Assembly: GCF_000019965.1 (NCBI RefSeq)
Contig: NC_010571.1
Location: forward strand, 2,365,001-2,429,000
DNA: 64,000 bases
Direction: 5' to 3'
Source: Opitutus terrae PB90-1
Lineage (GTDB): Bacteria > Verrucomicrobiota > Verrucomicrobiia > Opitutales > Opitutaceae
Positions 8,162-16,301 of the stretch are shown one piece after another. Position numbers and translations under genes: made by a program. The number at the start of each line of letters is the position of its first letter. Positions within the stretch are counted from its first letter, which is position 1. Below the pieces are notes generated by a model. That model was not told the DNA's origin and did no database searches. It saw only the letters and a list, made by a program, of their open reading frames with translations.

Positions 8162-10669
8162 TCATCCCTCCGGGCTGCGCCACGTTCGGCACCGATCAGC
8201 CGATGCCGACGTCATTCCCAACATGGTATGACGTGCGGATCGCCGCTCGTGGCAGCGATCACTCGGTCCGCAAGGCCACCGCAGGGTCGACGCGCGCAGC
8301 GCGGCGGGCCGGAAGCAGGCAGGCGAGCAGGGCAACGAGACCAAGGCGACCGCCGAGAGCACGATCGTAACCGGCTCGACGCGGCCGAACGCGGGAAGCG
8401 CCTGCGAGGTGAACTGCAGCAAGCACGCGGCGCCAATCGAACCGAGGAGCGTGCCGGCGAACGCCAGGCGGACGCCGCCGCCGAGCACGAGACCGACGAT
8501 GTCGCGGATTTGCGCCCCGAGCGCGAGACGGATGCCGATCTCGGGAGTGCGCTGCGTCACCACGCGGGTAACCACCCCGTAGATGCCCAGCGCAGCCAGC
8601 AACAGTCCGAGTCCGGCAAAGACCATGAGCAGCCGATCGATCGTCTCCCAGACCTTGAAATTACTTTCGATCCGTTGAGGCACTGTCATCAGTCGCAGGA
8701 CAGGCTGGTCGGGATCGAGCGCGGCGACCGTCTGGCGAATCGGCTCGAGCAGCGCGGCGGACTTCGCGGGATCCGCGACACGCACGGCGATCGTGACGAA
8801 CTGCCACGCTTCGTGTGCGAACGGCTTGTAGACCTGGAACCGCACCGGGGACGGCGCCATGTCGAGCGCGCGGGTGTCCTCGACTACGCCGACAATCTCC
8901 GCCCACACCGGTTTGTCACCGCCAGCCTGGGCCAGACGGTGGCCGACCGCCTCCTCCCCGGAGAAGAGCGTGCGGGCCATGGTCTCGTTGATCACGACGA
9001 CGGGTCGGGATCCGAGCCGGTCGGTGTTATCGATGAACCGGCCGCGGAGGAGGTGCAGTCCCATCGTGTCGAGAAAACCGGGCGAGACGCCGTTGGTGAA
9101 GGCGGCGATCTCCTGGCCGGCCGCGGGTGCAGGTCGGCCCTCGACGAGGAAGTTGCGGCGCGAGGGGGAGTTGAACAGCGGCAGGTCGAAGCTGACGCAG
9201 GCGTTCTTCACGCCAGGCAGTGCGAGGAGGCGATCGCGCAGCTGCGCGTGAAACGCGAGGATCGGCTCGGCGCTGCCGAAACGCGTGGGCGAGGCGAGAT
9301 TGATCACGCCGGAAACGACGGGCATGGGGTTCCAACCCTTGCGGGCGCCAATGAGCTTCTCGAGCCCGCGCACGAAAAAGATGGCGCCGGCAAGCAGCAT
9401 GAGGGCGAGGGCGAACTGGGTGGCGATGAGAAGCTGCCGGTAACGCGTCTGCGTGCGGGTGCCGGTGGCGCCGCGGCCGCCGGCCTTCAGCGAGTCGTTG
9501 GCCGACACGCGCGCCGCCCACCATGCCGGACCGACGCCGAAGAGCAGCGCCGTGAGCGCCGAGGCGGCGAGCGCGAAAGCGAGCACGCGCGGGTCGGCGG
9601 AGAAGTCCACGGGCGTGTCCGGACCGCCGAAGCGGGCGCTGAGCCAATCGCTGGTCCAGGTGGCCACGAGGAGGGCGGCGGACGCACCGGCCGTGGCCAG
9701 CAGGAGGCATTCGAGGGCGAGCGGCCGGATGAGCTGAGCGCGGGTGGCGCCGAGGGCGGCGCGGATGGAGAACTCGTGGACCCGGGAGATCGCGCGGGCG
9801 AGGAGTAGGTTCGCGAGATTGGCGCAGGCGATGAGCAGGACGAAACCGGAGAGGCCGATCAGCACGAGCGTCATGTTCAGGCCGGTGCCGGCGAGCAGCG
9901 TGGACTGCAGCGACCGGAGCCCAAGCTGGAGGTTGCCGTTTTCAGCAGGATGATCGGCGGCCAGGCGGCGGGCGATGACCGCGAAGCGTTCGGCGGCTTG
10001 TTCCGGAGTGACGTTCGGCCGGTAGCGGCCAATCAAGCCGAGGCCGCCCTCGCTGCGGTTGGCGCGCTCGGCGTCGGACAACGCGAGCGGCCGATAAAAG
10101 CCGACAGCGCCGAGGAGGCGGACCTCATCCGGGTCGGGCGGAAGCACGCCAACGATCTCGACCGGCGTCCCGTCGAGCCGGACGGTGCGGCCCACGATGT
10201 CGGGCGCACCCTGGAAATGGTTTTGCCAATAACGGTGCGTGAGGACGATGACATTGCTGCGGCCGGACGTATTTTCGTCGGGCCGAAAGACGCGGCCGAG
10301 TGCGGGACGAACGCCGAGGACGTCGAAATAATTCGGGCTGACGCGCAGCGCGATCGGCACGTCGGGCGCCTGGTGGGCAACGGTGAGCGTGAAGGCCCAG
10401 TAGCGCGTCATCGCGAGGTCGGCGACGTCGCTCGCGGCGGCGACGATGTCGGCGGCGTTGGCCGGCGAATGGTCGTCGTGCGGCTGCTGCGGCGACTGGC
10501 GGTCGAGCTGGAAGAGCCGCTCAGAATGGGGATACGAAAGGGGACGGAGCAGAAAGCCGTTCAGGATGCTGAACATCGCGGTGTTCATCCCGATGCCGAG
10601 GGCGAGGGTGACGATCGCGAGAGCGGTGAAGCCGGGGGACTTCAAGAGCGAGCGGAGCGCGTGTTTCAT
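8162..10669 (-). CDS. ADOP-type ABC transporter permease 4, C-terminal frameshift
   Basis: Reads as 835 residues. The first ~785 residues follow the family ([29 protein letters not shown] type N-terminus, GFVLLIACANLANLLLARA, YGVVTRVVTQRTPEIGIR). The tail then departs from it: after VTIVLSAVALVS the frame runs into an unrelated ending. In the adjacent frame the expected ending CLLPARRAARVDPAVALRTE is intact and stops at 8259-8261, so a one-base insertion or deletion lies at roughly 8325-8360. Either this is a sequencing error, or a real recent frameshift has replaced the last ~25 residues, which lie in and after the final helix. The true gene end would be 8259 if it is an error. Confidence 0.85.
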   Translation of the reverse strand: MKHALRSLLKSPGFTALAIVTLALGIGMNTAMFSILNGFLLRPLSYPHSERLFQLDRQSPQQPHDDHSPANAADIVAAASDVADLAMTRYWAFTLTVAHQAPDVPIALRVSPNYFDVLGVRPALGRVFRPDENTSGRSNVIVLTHRYWQNHFQGAPDIVGRTVRLDGTPVEIVGVLPPDPDEVRLLGAVGFYRPLALSDAERANRSEGGLGLIGRYRPNVTPEQAAERFAVIARRLAADHPAENGNLQLGLRSLQSTLLAGTGLNMTLVLIGLSGFVLLIACANLANLLLARAISRVHEFSIRAALGATRAQLIRPLALECLLLATAGASAALLVATWTSDWLSARFGGPDTPVDFSADPRVLAFALAASALTALLFGVGPAWWAARVSANDSLKAGGRGATGTRTQTRYRQLLIATQFALALMLLAGAIFFVRGLEKLIGARKGWNPMPVVSGVINLASPTRFGSAEPILAFHAQLRDRLLALPGVKNACVSFDLPLFNSPSRRNFLVEGRPAPAAGQEIAAFTNGVSPGFLDTMGLHLLRGRFIDNTDRLGSRPVVVINETMARTLFSGEEAVGHRLAQAGGDKPVWAEIVGVVEDTRALDMAPSPVRFQVYKPFAHEAWQFVTIAVRVADPAKSAALLEPIRQTVAALDPDQPVLRLMTVPQRIESNFKVWETIDRLLMVFAGLGLLLAALGIYGVVTRVVTQRTPEIGIRLALGAQIRDIVGLVLGGGVRLAFAGTLLGSIGAACLLQFTSQALPAFGRVEPVTIVLSAVALVSLPCSPACFRPAALRASTLRWPCGPSDRCHERRSARHTMLGMTSASADRCRTWRSPEG
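8209..8234. repeat. Small palindrome at the 3' end of permease 4
   Basis: ACGTCAT (8209-8215) and ATGACGT (8228-8234) are perfect 7-bp inverted arms around a 12-nt centre. They lie just beyond the stop of permease 4 in its restored frame. It may be part of a weak hairpin. The remaining 8042-8161 shows no gene or motif I recognise. Confidence 0.35.
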
Positions 10670-10708
10670 GACTTGCGGGTTGCGAGCGGAGGGCGAATTT
10701 CATTCGCG

Positions 10709-10813
10709 GTTTAAGTTCGAAGCTTAAGTTGAAGAAACAGTAAACGGGCGCGGGGGTGACTCGTGGGAGGGGCAGCGGCAGTGAACTTCGACTTCAACTT
10801 CTCACTTCAACTG
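10709..10813. repeat. F-type inverted repeat between permeases 4 and 5 (copy 2)
   Basis: Arms at about 10720-10737 (GAAGCTTAAGTTGAAGAA) and 10784-10812 (AACTTCGACTTCAACTTCTC followed by ACTTCAACT). This is nearly the same sequence as copy 1 at 112-192, and the flanking permease stop regions are also alike (CTATTCGGCGCGGAGCGC). That suggests duplication of permease plus downstream repeat as one unit. Confidence 0.7.
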
Positions 10814-10826
10814 CGCGAGGCGGGCG

Positions 10827-13259
10827 CTATTCGGCGCGGAGCGCATCGAGCGGATTGGCGCGCATGGCGCGCTGCGCCGGGAACCAGCAGGCGACGACCG
10901 TCACGACCAACAGGAGCAAGACGACTCCCGCCAAGCCGAGCGGATCAGGTCGCGCGAGCCGGGGCATGATCGAGCCGAGCAGGCGGCCGAGCACGAGTGC
11001 GCCGACGAGCCCAAGCGCCAGACCGAAGGTCGTCAGTCGCACACCGCGGATCAGCACCTGACGGAGCAGGTCGCGTGGCAGCGCCCCGAGCGCGAGTCGG
11101 ATGCCGAATTCGGGCAGCCGTTGCGCGACGGTGTGGGAGATGACGCCGTAGAGTCCGACCGCGGCGAGCACGAGCCCAAGCACGGCGAACCCGATGAGCA
11201 GCCGGCCGACGAGGATCATGTTGCTTTGCGCGGCGGCGACGTAGGTGCGGACGCTGACGACGAAATCCGCGGCGAGATCGGGATCCTGCGCGGCGATCGC
11301 GCGCCGCAGCGGCTCGGCCAGGGTTTCGACCGCCCCGATGCCTGGAGCGGCGCGCAGCACGACGTTGACGTAGGACCACGGCTCCTGCACGAGCGGCCGG
11401 TAGACGGTGAGCCGGGTGGTTGGGTTCTCCGCGCTCGCGACCGGCTCCACGTCGCGCACGACGCCGATCACTTCGCGCCACACCGGCTGGCCCTCCTGCA
11501 CGCTGCCGAGGCGTTTGCCCACGGCGCTCTCGTTGGGCCAGAAATGACGCGCGAGCGTTTCGTTGACGAGGATGTAGGCCGGACCATCGGGCTGAAGATC
11601 CCGCGGAAACGCGTGGCCCTCGAGCAGCCGGATCCCCATGGCCGAGAAATAGTCGGAGGTGACCATCTGATGGACCGCCACGATGCCGGCGGCGCTGCCA
11701 TCGGCCGCCGGGGCGTCGACGAACACCTGTCGCGTGGTGCCGTCGACGAGCAATGGGAGCGACGTGGCCAGGGCGGCGTGCTCGACGCCGGGGATGGCGG
11801 CGAGCTTTTCCTCCAGCTGATGGAAAAACTCCACGCGACGCGCGGCGGTCGGGTAGCGAGTTTCGGGAATCGGCAGGATCGCGGTGAGCACGCGCCCGGT
11901 GTCCCAGCCGCTTTCGCGCGCGAGCATCCGGGCGAGTCCGCGGTTGATGATCGCGGCGCCGGCAAGCAGGACCAGCGCGAGCGTGACCTCGCCGATGATG
12001 AGCGCATGACGCAGTCGCTGCTGGCTGCGGGTGCCGGTTGAGCCGCGCCCTTGCGCCTTCAAGGTCGCCACGACGTTGGGCCGCGAAGCGATCAGCGCGG
12101 GCACGAGACCGAAGAGCACGCCGGTGAAAACCGAAATCAGCAGCGTGAGCGCCAGGATACGGGCGTCGATGTCGACGGTGAACCCGGGCGCGCCGTCGAC
12201 GAGCAGCGCGTGTTCGGCGAGCGTGTTGAGCCAGCCGGCCAGCAGCAGCCCGAGCGCGCCGCCCGCGAGCGAGAGCAGCAGCGATTCGGTGAGCTGTTGC
12301 GCGATGAGGTGCCGCCGCGAGGCGCCGAGCGCGGCGCGAATCGCGAAGTCGCGCACGGAGCCGGTCGCGCGGGCGAGTTGGAGATTGGCGAGATTGGCGC
12401 AGCCGATCAGCAGCACGAAGCCAGCGAGCCCGAGCAGCATCCACGACATATTGCGCCGGACGTTGTCGAGCACGCGCTCGTTCAGGGGCGCCGCCTCGTA
12501 GTGAAGACCCGGATAGTCGCGGGGAAACTCCTGCGTCTGTCGGGCCGCGAGCGGGGCGAGCTGCGCTTCGATCGCGGCGGGCGTGACGTCGGGCTGGAGC
12601 CGGCCGATCACCCAAAACTGCCGGTAGCCGCGAAAGTTCAGCTGGTCGGGCGTGAAGTTGAGCGGCCGCCACAAGCTGGCTCCGCCCCAATAGACTCGAT
12701 ACTCGGCGCGGGCTGGCAGCACGCCCACGATCGTGACGATCTCGCCGTCGAGCCGAAGCGTGCGACCGATGATCGCAGGATCGGCGGCGAAGCGCGCGCG
12801 CCAGGCCGACTCGGTGAGCATCGCGACCTGATCACGACCGGGCTGGAATTCCTCGGCGGTGAACGTGCGGCCGAGGAGCGGCGCGACGCGCAAGGTCTCG
12901 AACGCGCCACGGGTGAAACGGATCGCGAGCAGTCGCTCGGCCGGCTGGCCCGGAGCGGCGAGCGTGGCCATCGTGCGGTCGTAGGCGGTCAGCGCGGCGA
13001 AGCCGGTCGCCTGCGGTGCGATCTCGCGGACCTCCTGGGCGGAGAAACGGCCGAAGAAGAGCGGACCGGATTGGAGTTGCCCGGTGAGCTGCACGAGCTT
13101 TTCGGGCTCCGCATACGGCGCGGCGCGGAAGAGCAGGGCGTCGATGATGCTGAACATCGACGTGTTGACGCCGATGCCGAGCGCGAGGGTGACGAGCGCG
13201 ATGGCGGTGTAGCCGGGCGATTTCGCGAGCGAGCGAAAAGCGTAGCGGAGGGGAAACAT
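10827..13259 (-). CDS. ADOP-type ABC transporter permease 5
   Basis: 810 residues. N-terminal SLAKSPGYTAIALVTLALGI, then GVNTSMFSIIDALLF; membrane block LAGFVLLIGCANLANLQLAR; FAIRAALGASRRHL; C-terminal YGVISHTVAQRLPEFGIR. The last segment reads AQRAMRANPLDALRAE, so the usual ARRA-x-x-VDP motif is changed to QRAMRANP. It is the first gene of a sub-block (permeases 5 to 2) that has its own sigma-54-like promoter at 13454-13470, giving a predicted 185-nt leader. That leader contains an inverted repeat (13264-13381). The start ATG is supported by the conserved SLAKSPGY context about 9 residues in. Confidence 0.9.
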   Translation of the reverse strand: MFPLRYAFRSLAKSPGYTAIALVTLALGIGVNTSMFSIIDALLFRAAPYAEPEKLVQLTGQLQSGPLFFGRFSAQEVREIAPQATGFAALTAYDRTMATLAAPGQPAERLLAIRFTRGAFETLRVAPLLGRTFTAEEFQPGRDQVAMLTESAWRARFAADPAIIGRTLRLDGEIVTIVGVLPARAEYRVYWGGASLWRPLNFTPDQLNFRGYRQFWVIGRLQPDVTPAAIEAQLAPLAARQTQEFPRDYPGLHYEAAPLNERVLDNVRRNMSWMLLGLAGFVLLIGCANLANLQLARATGSVRDFAIRAALGASRRHLIAQQLTESLLLSLAGGALGLLLAGWLNTLAEHALLVDGAPGFTVDIDARILALTLLISVFTGVLFGLVPALIASRPNVVATLKAQGRGSTGTRSQQRLRHALIIGEVTLALVLLAGAAIINRGLARMLARESGWDTGRVLTAILPIPETRYPTAARRVEFFHQLEEKLAAIPGVEHAALATSLPLLVDGTTRQVFVDAPAADGSAAGIVAVHQMVTSDYFSAMGIRLLEGHAFPRDLQPDGPAYILVNETLARHFWPNESAVGKRLGSVQEGQPVWREVIGVVRDVEPVASAENPTTRLTVYRPLVQEPWSYVNVVLRAAPGIGAVETLAEPLRRAIAAQDPDLAADFVVSVRTYVAAAQSNMILVGRLLIGFAVLGLVLAAVGLYGVISHTVAQRLPEFGIRLALGALPRDLLRQVLIRGVRLTTFGLALGLVGALVLGRLLGSIMPRLARPDPLGLAGVVLLLLVVTVVACWFPAQRAMRANPLDALRAE

Positions 13260-13263
13260 GGAA

Positions 13264-13381
13264 AGGAAGTCCAGAGCCTAGAGCTGAGAATCCAGAGCTG
13301 ATCCTCCGGTGCGGGGGCGAGGGAGGGCAGGGAGGCCGAGCGACGTTGAGAGTTGAGGGTTGAGAGTTGAGAGCCGGAGGT
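13264..13381. repeat. Inverted repeat in the predicted leader of permease 5
   Basis: A left part with GAGCCTAGAGCTGAGAATCC and CCTCCGG (13304-13310) faces a right part made of GTTGAGAGTTGAGGGTTGAG words ending in CCGGAGG (about 13374-13380). The GTTGAGGGTTGAGAG words also occur near 22449-22463 and 58519-58537. It would fold in the 5' leader if transcription starts at about 13444. Confidence 0.5.
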
Positions 13382-13453
13382 CGGGGGACTGGCTATTCGG
13401 AAACGCTCGGCAGTGCGGACGGTGAGGGAGGAGAAAAAAGAACGTCCGGGAGT

Positions 13454-13470
13454 TTGCACAGACCGTGCCG
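13454..13470 (-). promoter_or_regulatory. Sigma-54 (-24/-12) promoter for permease 5
   Basis: Minus strand reads CGGCAC-GGTCT-GTGCAA, with GG and GC separated by 10 nt. The predicted start of transcription is about 13444, 185 nt before the ATG. Palindromes of the TCCC-N6-GGGA type start 21 and 99 bp upstream. Confidence 0.65.
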
Positions 13471-13490
13471 GATACAGCACGGTTTCTGTT

Positions 13491-13504
13491 TCCTGCGCGC
13501 GGGA
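13491..13504. promoter_or_regulatory. Putative activator site, TCCT-GCGCGC-GGGA
   Basis: Inverted repeat (TTCCT...GGGAA when extended) whose left end is 21 bp upstream of the -24 element of the permease 5 promoter. It resembles the secondary site at 2848-2861. Confidence 0.45.
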
Positions 13505-13568
13505 AGCGGGTTGGAATTCGGCCGACGTGTGTCATAGCCGAAAGCGCTCCGAAAACGGCGCACGGAAT

Positions 13569-13582
13569 TCCCACGCGTGGGA
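13569..13582. promoter_or_regulatory. Putative activator site (UAS), TCCC-ACGCGT-GGGA
   Basis: Perfect 14-bp palindrome, 99 bp upstream of the -24 element at 13470, matching the spacing at the other three promoters. It is the best candidate for the consensus operator. Confidence 0.6.
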
Positions 13583-13586
13583 CGGT

Positions 13587-13631
13587 GAACGCCCACAACG
13601 AAATGGTCGCGGCGGCACGCCGCGGGCGTTC
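13587..13631. terminator. GC-rich hairpin after permease 6
   Basis: Outer arms GAACGCCC (13587-13594) and GGGCGTTC (13624-13631), with inner GCGGCG / CGCCGC arms, five bases beyond the stop of permease 6 on the minus strand. There is no U tract, so it is at best a weak or Rho-assisted terminator. It separates permease 6 from the promoter region of permease 5. Confidence 0.4.
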
Positions 13632-13635
13632 TTAC

Positions 13636-16131
13636 CTATTCGGAGCGCAACGCATGAACCGGATCGACCTTCGCGGCGCGGCGCGCCGGCAGGAAGCAGG
13701 CGGTGAACGCGATCACGAGCAGGACAAGACCGCCTACCACATACGTGAGCAGGTCCGTGCCGCTGACGGCGTAGAGCTGGCTTTGCAGCAGCCGTGAACC
13801 GATCCAGGCTCCCGCGAGCCCAATGACCGCGCCGGGCAGCACCAGCGCGAAACCGTGGCCGAGCGTGCCGAGGATGATGTCGCGGCGCTGCGCGCCGAGT
13901 GCCATCCGGATGCCGGTTTCGCGCGTCTTGCGGCTGACGTTGAACGCGAGCACGCCGTAGATGCCGATCGCCGAGAGCAGGAGCGCCACGCCGCCGAAAA
14001 AGATGAACAGGCTCATGTTGAACCGTCGCCCGGCCACGGTGTCGTCGATCCGCTGCGACATCGGCTTGATGTCGAACACGGTCTCGTGCGGTGCGACCGC
14101 CTGGATGGCGCGGCGAACCGAGGCAGTCAGCGCGGCGGGATCGAGGCGCGAACGGATGACGAGGAACTGGTCGTTCGGCGCGGGGAACTGGCGGAGCGTG
14201 ACGTAGAATTCGGGCGGTGCCGCCTGGTCGAGTCCGTTTTGGGTCGTGTTGCCGACCAGACCGATGACGCGGAATCGCGGCAGGTGCATCTCGGGCTTGC
14301 CGAGTTGGAACAGTTTGCCGAGCGGATCCTCGCCCGGGAAAAGCAGGTCGGCCATGCGCTGGCTGATCACCGTCTGGATCTCGAGATCACGATAGATCTC
14401 GACGAGCGTTTCCATGCCCTTCATTCCGCCGGGCGGGACCACCGGCTGCGGTTCGTGGCCGTCGAAGCTCTGGCCGCGCAGCAGGGGAATGCCCATCGTG
14501 CGAAAGTAGTCGAGCGTGATGACGTGCGTGTTGGCGGAAGGATAATCGCCGGCGGCAGGTGCGGGCCGGTCGGGGCGGAAGACCCAGCTGCTCGAGGTGT
14601 TCCAGGAGAACGGCAGGCTCGAGCCGAAGGCGGCGCTCTCGACCTCGGGCAGACGCTGCACCGCTTCGAGCACGCGCTCGTGGTGTGCCACGTAGGCGAA
14701 CGGATTGCCCATGTATTCCTGCATCGGCGGCGTCGTCACGCGCAACGTGAGCACGCGCTCGGGCGCGAGGCCGGAGGACACGTTGGCGAGCTGTTGCAGG
14801 CTGCGGATCATCAGCCCGGCGCCGACGAGAAGCATCAACGCGAGCGCGACCTGCGCGACGACCAGCAGATCGCCGAGGTGAAACCGGCCGAACACCGTGC
14901 GCACGACGCGCCGGGTGTTCTTGAGCGCGTCGTTCGGGTTGGTGTGCGAGAGCTGCCAGGCCGGCGCGATACCAAACGCGAAACCGGTGAACAGTGCGAT
15001 GCCGGCGGCGAAGGCGAGCACGCGGCCGTCGACGCCGCTGCTCGCGTCGACCAGCCCGCGCAGCTCCCAAGGCACGAGCTGCGACTGGGCGAACTGGTAA
15101 CCCCAGCTGCCGAGCAACAGGCCGAGCCCGCCACCGACCATGGCGAGCAGCATGCTTTCCACGAGCAGTTGCCGAAGCAGGTCGCCGCGCGTGGCGCCGA
15201 GCGAGGTGCGGATCGCCATCTCGCGATCGCGGGCGCCAGCGCGCGCGAGCAGCATGTTGGCGACGTTGACGCACGCGATGAGCAGCACCATGCCGACGGC
15301 CCCGGTGAGCAGAAAAAGATTCGTGCGCGCCCAGCCGGCGAAGCGTTCGCGCAGCGGCCGGACGTTGATGCCGGCGCCGGCGTTGGCGGAGGGATATTCC
15401 TGCGCGAGCCGCTGACCGATCGCGGTCATTTGCGCGCGGGCGGCCTCGAACGTGACACCGGGCTTGAGCCGGGCGATCACGGCGGTGCCGTTGTGATTTT
15501 CCCGGTTCCGCATGAACATCGCCTCGGCATACGGCGCGAGGGGCACGATCACGTCCATGCCGCGATGAAACCGAAACGACGGCGGCAGCACGCCGGCGAT
15601 CGCGACGTTCTGGCCGTCGAGGATCGTGGTGGTGCCGACCACGTCGGGTGAGCTGGCAAACATCCGCTCCCACAGTGCGTGCGTGATCCACGCGACGGGC
15701 GCGGCGCCGACGGCATCGTCAGCGGGAGTGAGATCACGACCGCGGGCGACATGCACGCCGACCGCGGGGAAGAATTCGCCGGAGACGTAGCCGACGCTGA
15801 CGCGCTCGGTCGCGGTGGGAGTTTGAAGCTTTTGGCCGTCGGTCCGGTAGATCGCCATGGCGCTGAACACCGTCTGCGCGGTCTGCCAGTCGAGGAAGTT
15901 GGGGTAGGAGACGGACATGTCGTCCCACTGCTTGTTGCTCTCCGAGACGTGGGCGAGCCGGTCGGGCTCGGCGTAAGGCAGCGCGCGCAGGAAGGTCGTG
16001 TTGATGACCGTGAAGATGGCGGTGTTGGCGCCGATCCCGAGCGCCAGGGTCAGCACGACGACCGCGGTGAACCCGGGTGACTTGGCGAAGAGACGCAACG
16101 CGAAACGCAGATCCTGCAGCAGGGTGGACAT
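13636..16131 (-). CDS. ADOP-type ABC transporter permease 6 (divergent subtype)
   Basis: 831 residues; together with permease 8 it belongs to a longer, more divergent branch. It begins [20 protein letters not shown], and the first helix has [20 protein letters not shown] rather than the NTSMFS form. The membrane block reads [20 protein letters not shown] with [20 protein letters not shown]. The C-terminal half has [18 protein letters not shown] in place of the QRTPEFGIR motif and ends [15 protein letters not shown]. The periplasmic domain has an extra segment around residues 550-580 ([16 protein letters not shown]). Such ANTAIF / SRKTRE variants are the common free-standing acidobacterial form, so this gene may have a different history and cargo from the seven close paralogues in the window. 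The next gene upstream is permease 7, 170 bp away. Confidence 0.9.
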   Translation of the reverse strand: MSTLLQDLRFALRLFAKSPGFTAVVVLTLALGIGANTAIFTVINTTFLRALPYAEPDRLAHVSESNKQWDDMSVSYPNFLDWQTAQTVFSAMAIYRTDGQKLQTPTATERVSVGYVSGEFFPAVGVHVARGRDLTPADDAVGAAPVAWITHALWERMFASSPDVVGTTTILDGQNVAIAGVLPPSFRFHRGMDVIVPLAPYAEAMFMRNRENHNGTAVIARLKPGVTFEAARAQMTAIGQRLAQEYPSANAGAGINVRPLRERFAGWARTNLFLLTGAVGMVLLIACVNVANMLLARAGARDREMAIRTSLGATRGDLLRQLLVESMLLAMVGGGLGLLLGSWGYQFAQSQLVPWELRGLVDASSGVDGRVLAFAAGIALFTGFAFGIAPAWQLSHTNPNDALKNTRRVVRTVFGRFHLGDLLVVAQVALALMLLVGAGLMIRSLQQLANVSSGLAPERVLTLRVTTPPMQEYMGNPFAYVAHHERVLEAVQRLPEVESAAFGSSLPFSWNTSSSWVFRPDRPAPAAGDYPSANTHVITLDYFRTMGIPLLRGQSFDGHEPQPVVPPGGMKGMETLVEIYRDLEIQTVISQRMADLLFPGEDPLGKLFQLGKPEMHLPRFRVIGLVGNTTQNGLDQAAPPEFYVTLRQFPAPNDQFLVIRSRLDPAALTASVRRAIQAVAPHETVFDIKPMSQRIDDTVAGRRFNMSLFIFFGGVALLLSAIGIYGVLAFNVSRKTRETGIRMALGAQRRDIILGTLGHGFALVLPGAVIGLAGAWIGSRLLQSQLYAVSGTDLLTYVVGGLVLLVIAFTACFLPARRAAKVDPVHALRSE

Positions 16132-16199
16132 GGCGGCGAAGAATGGAGGAATTACACGCGGTTAAGCTACGAAGTTACGGCGGAGACGCTGCGCGTCCG

Positions 16200-16286
16200 T
16201 TCAAGTTCGTTTCAAGTTGAAGAAAGCCCTGGGTGAGGTGTGGGAAGGCGCAGCGGTGACTTCGACTTACTTTCCACTTTAGCTGT
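16200..16286. repeat. F-type inverted repeat between permeases 6 and 7 (copy 3, decayed)
   Basis: Arms TTTCAAGTTGAAGAAA (about 16211-16226) and GACTTCGACTTACTTTCCAC followed by TTTAGCTGTC (about 16259-16288). The same layout as the copies at 112-192 and 10720-10812, with more mismatches. Confidence 0.55.
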
Positions 16287-16301
16287 CACGCGGCCGCGGG
16301 A

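Noticed and set aside
8214-8228. A TCCC-N-GG site (TTCCCAACATGGTA) as a further activator site
   Set aside because: Only one half matches the palindrome and no sigma-54 element is found at the expected distance on either strand.
5495-9808. A 1437-residue open frame on the plus strand across permeases 3 and 4
   Set aside because: It is antisense to two clear permease genes, full of charged low-complexity residues and without any recognisable motif. In this high-GC DNA the complementary frame of a gene often stays open.
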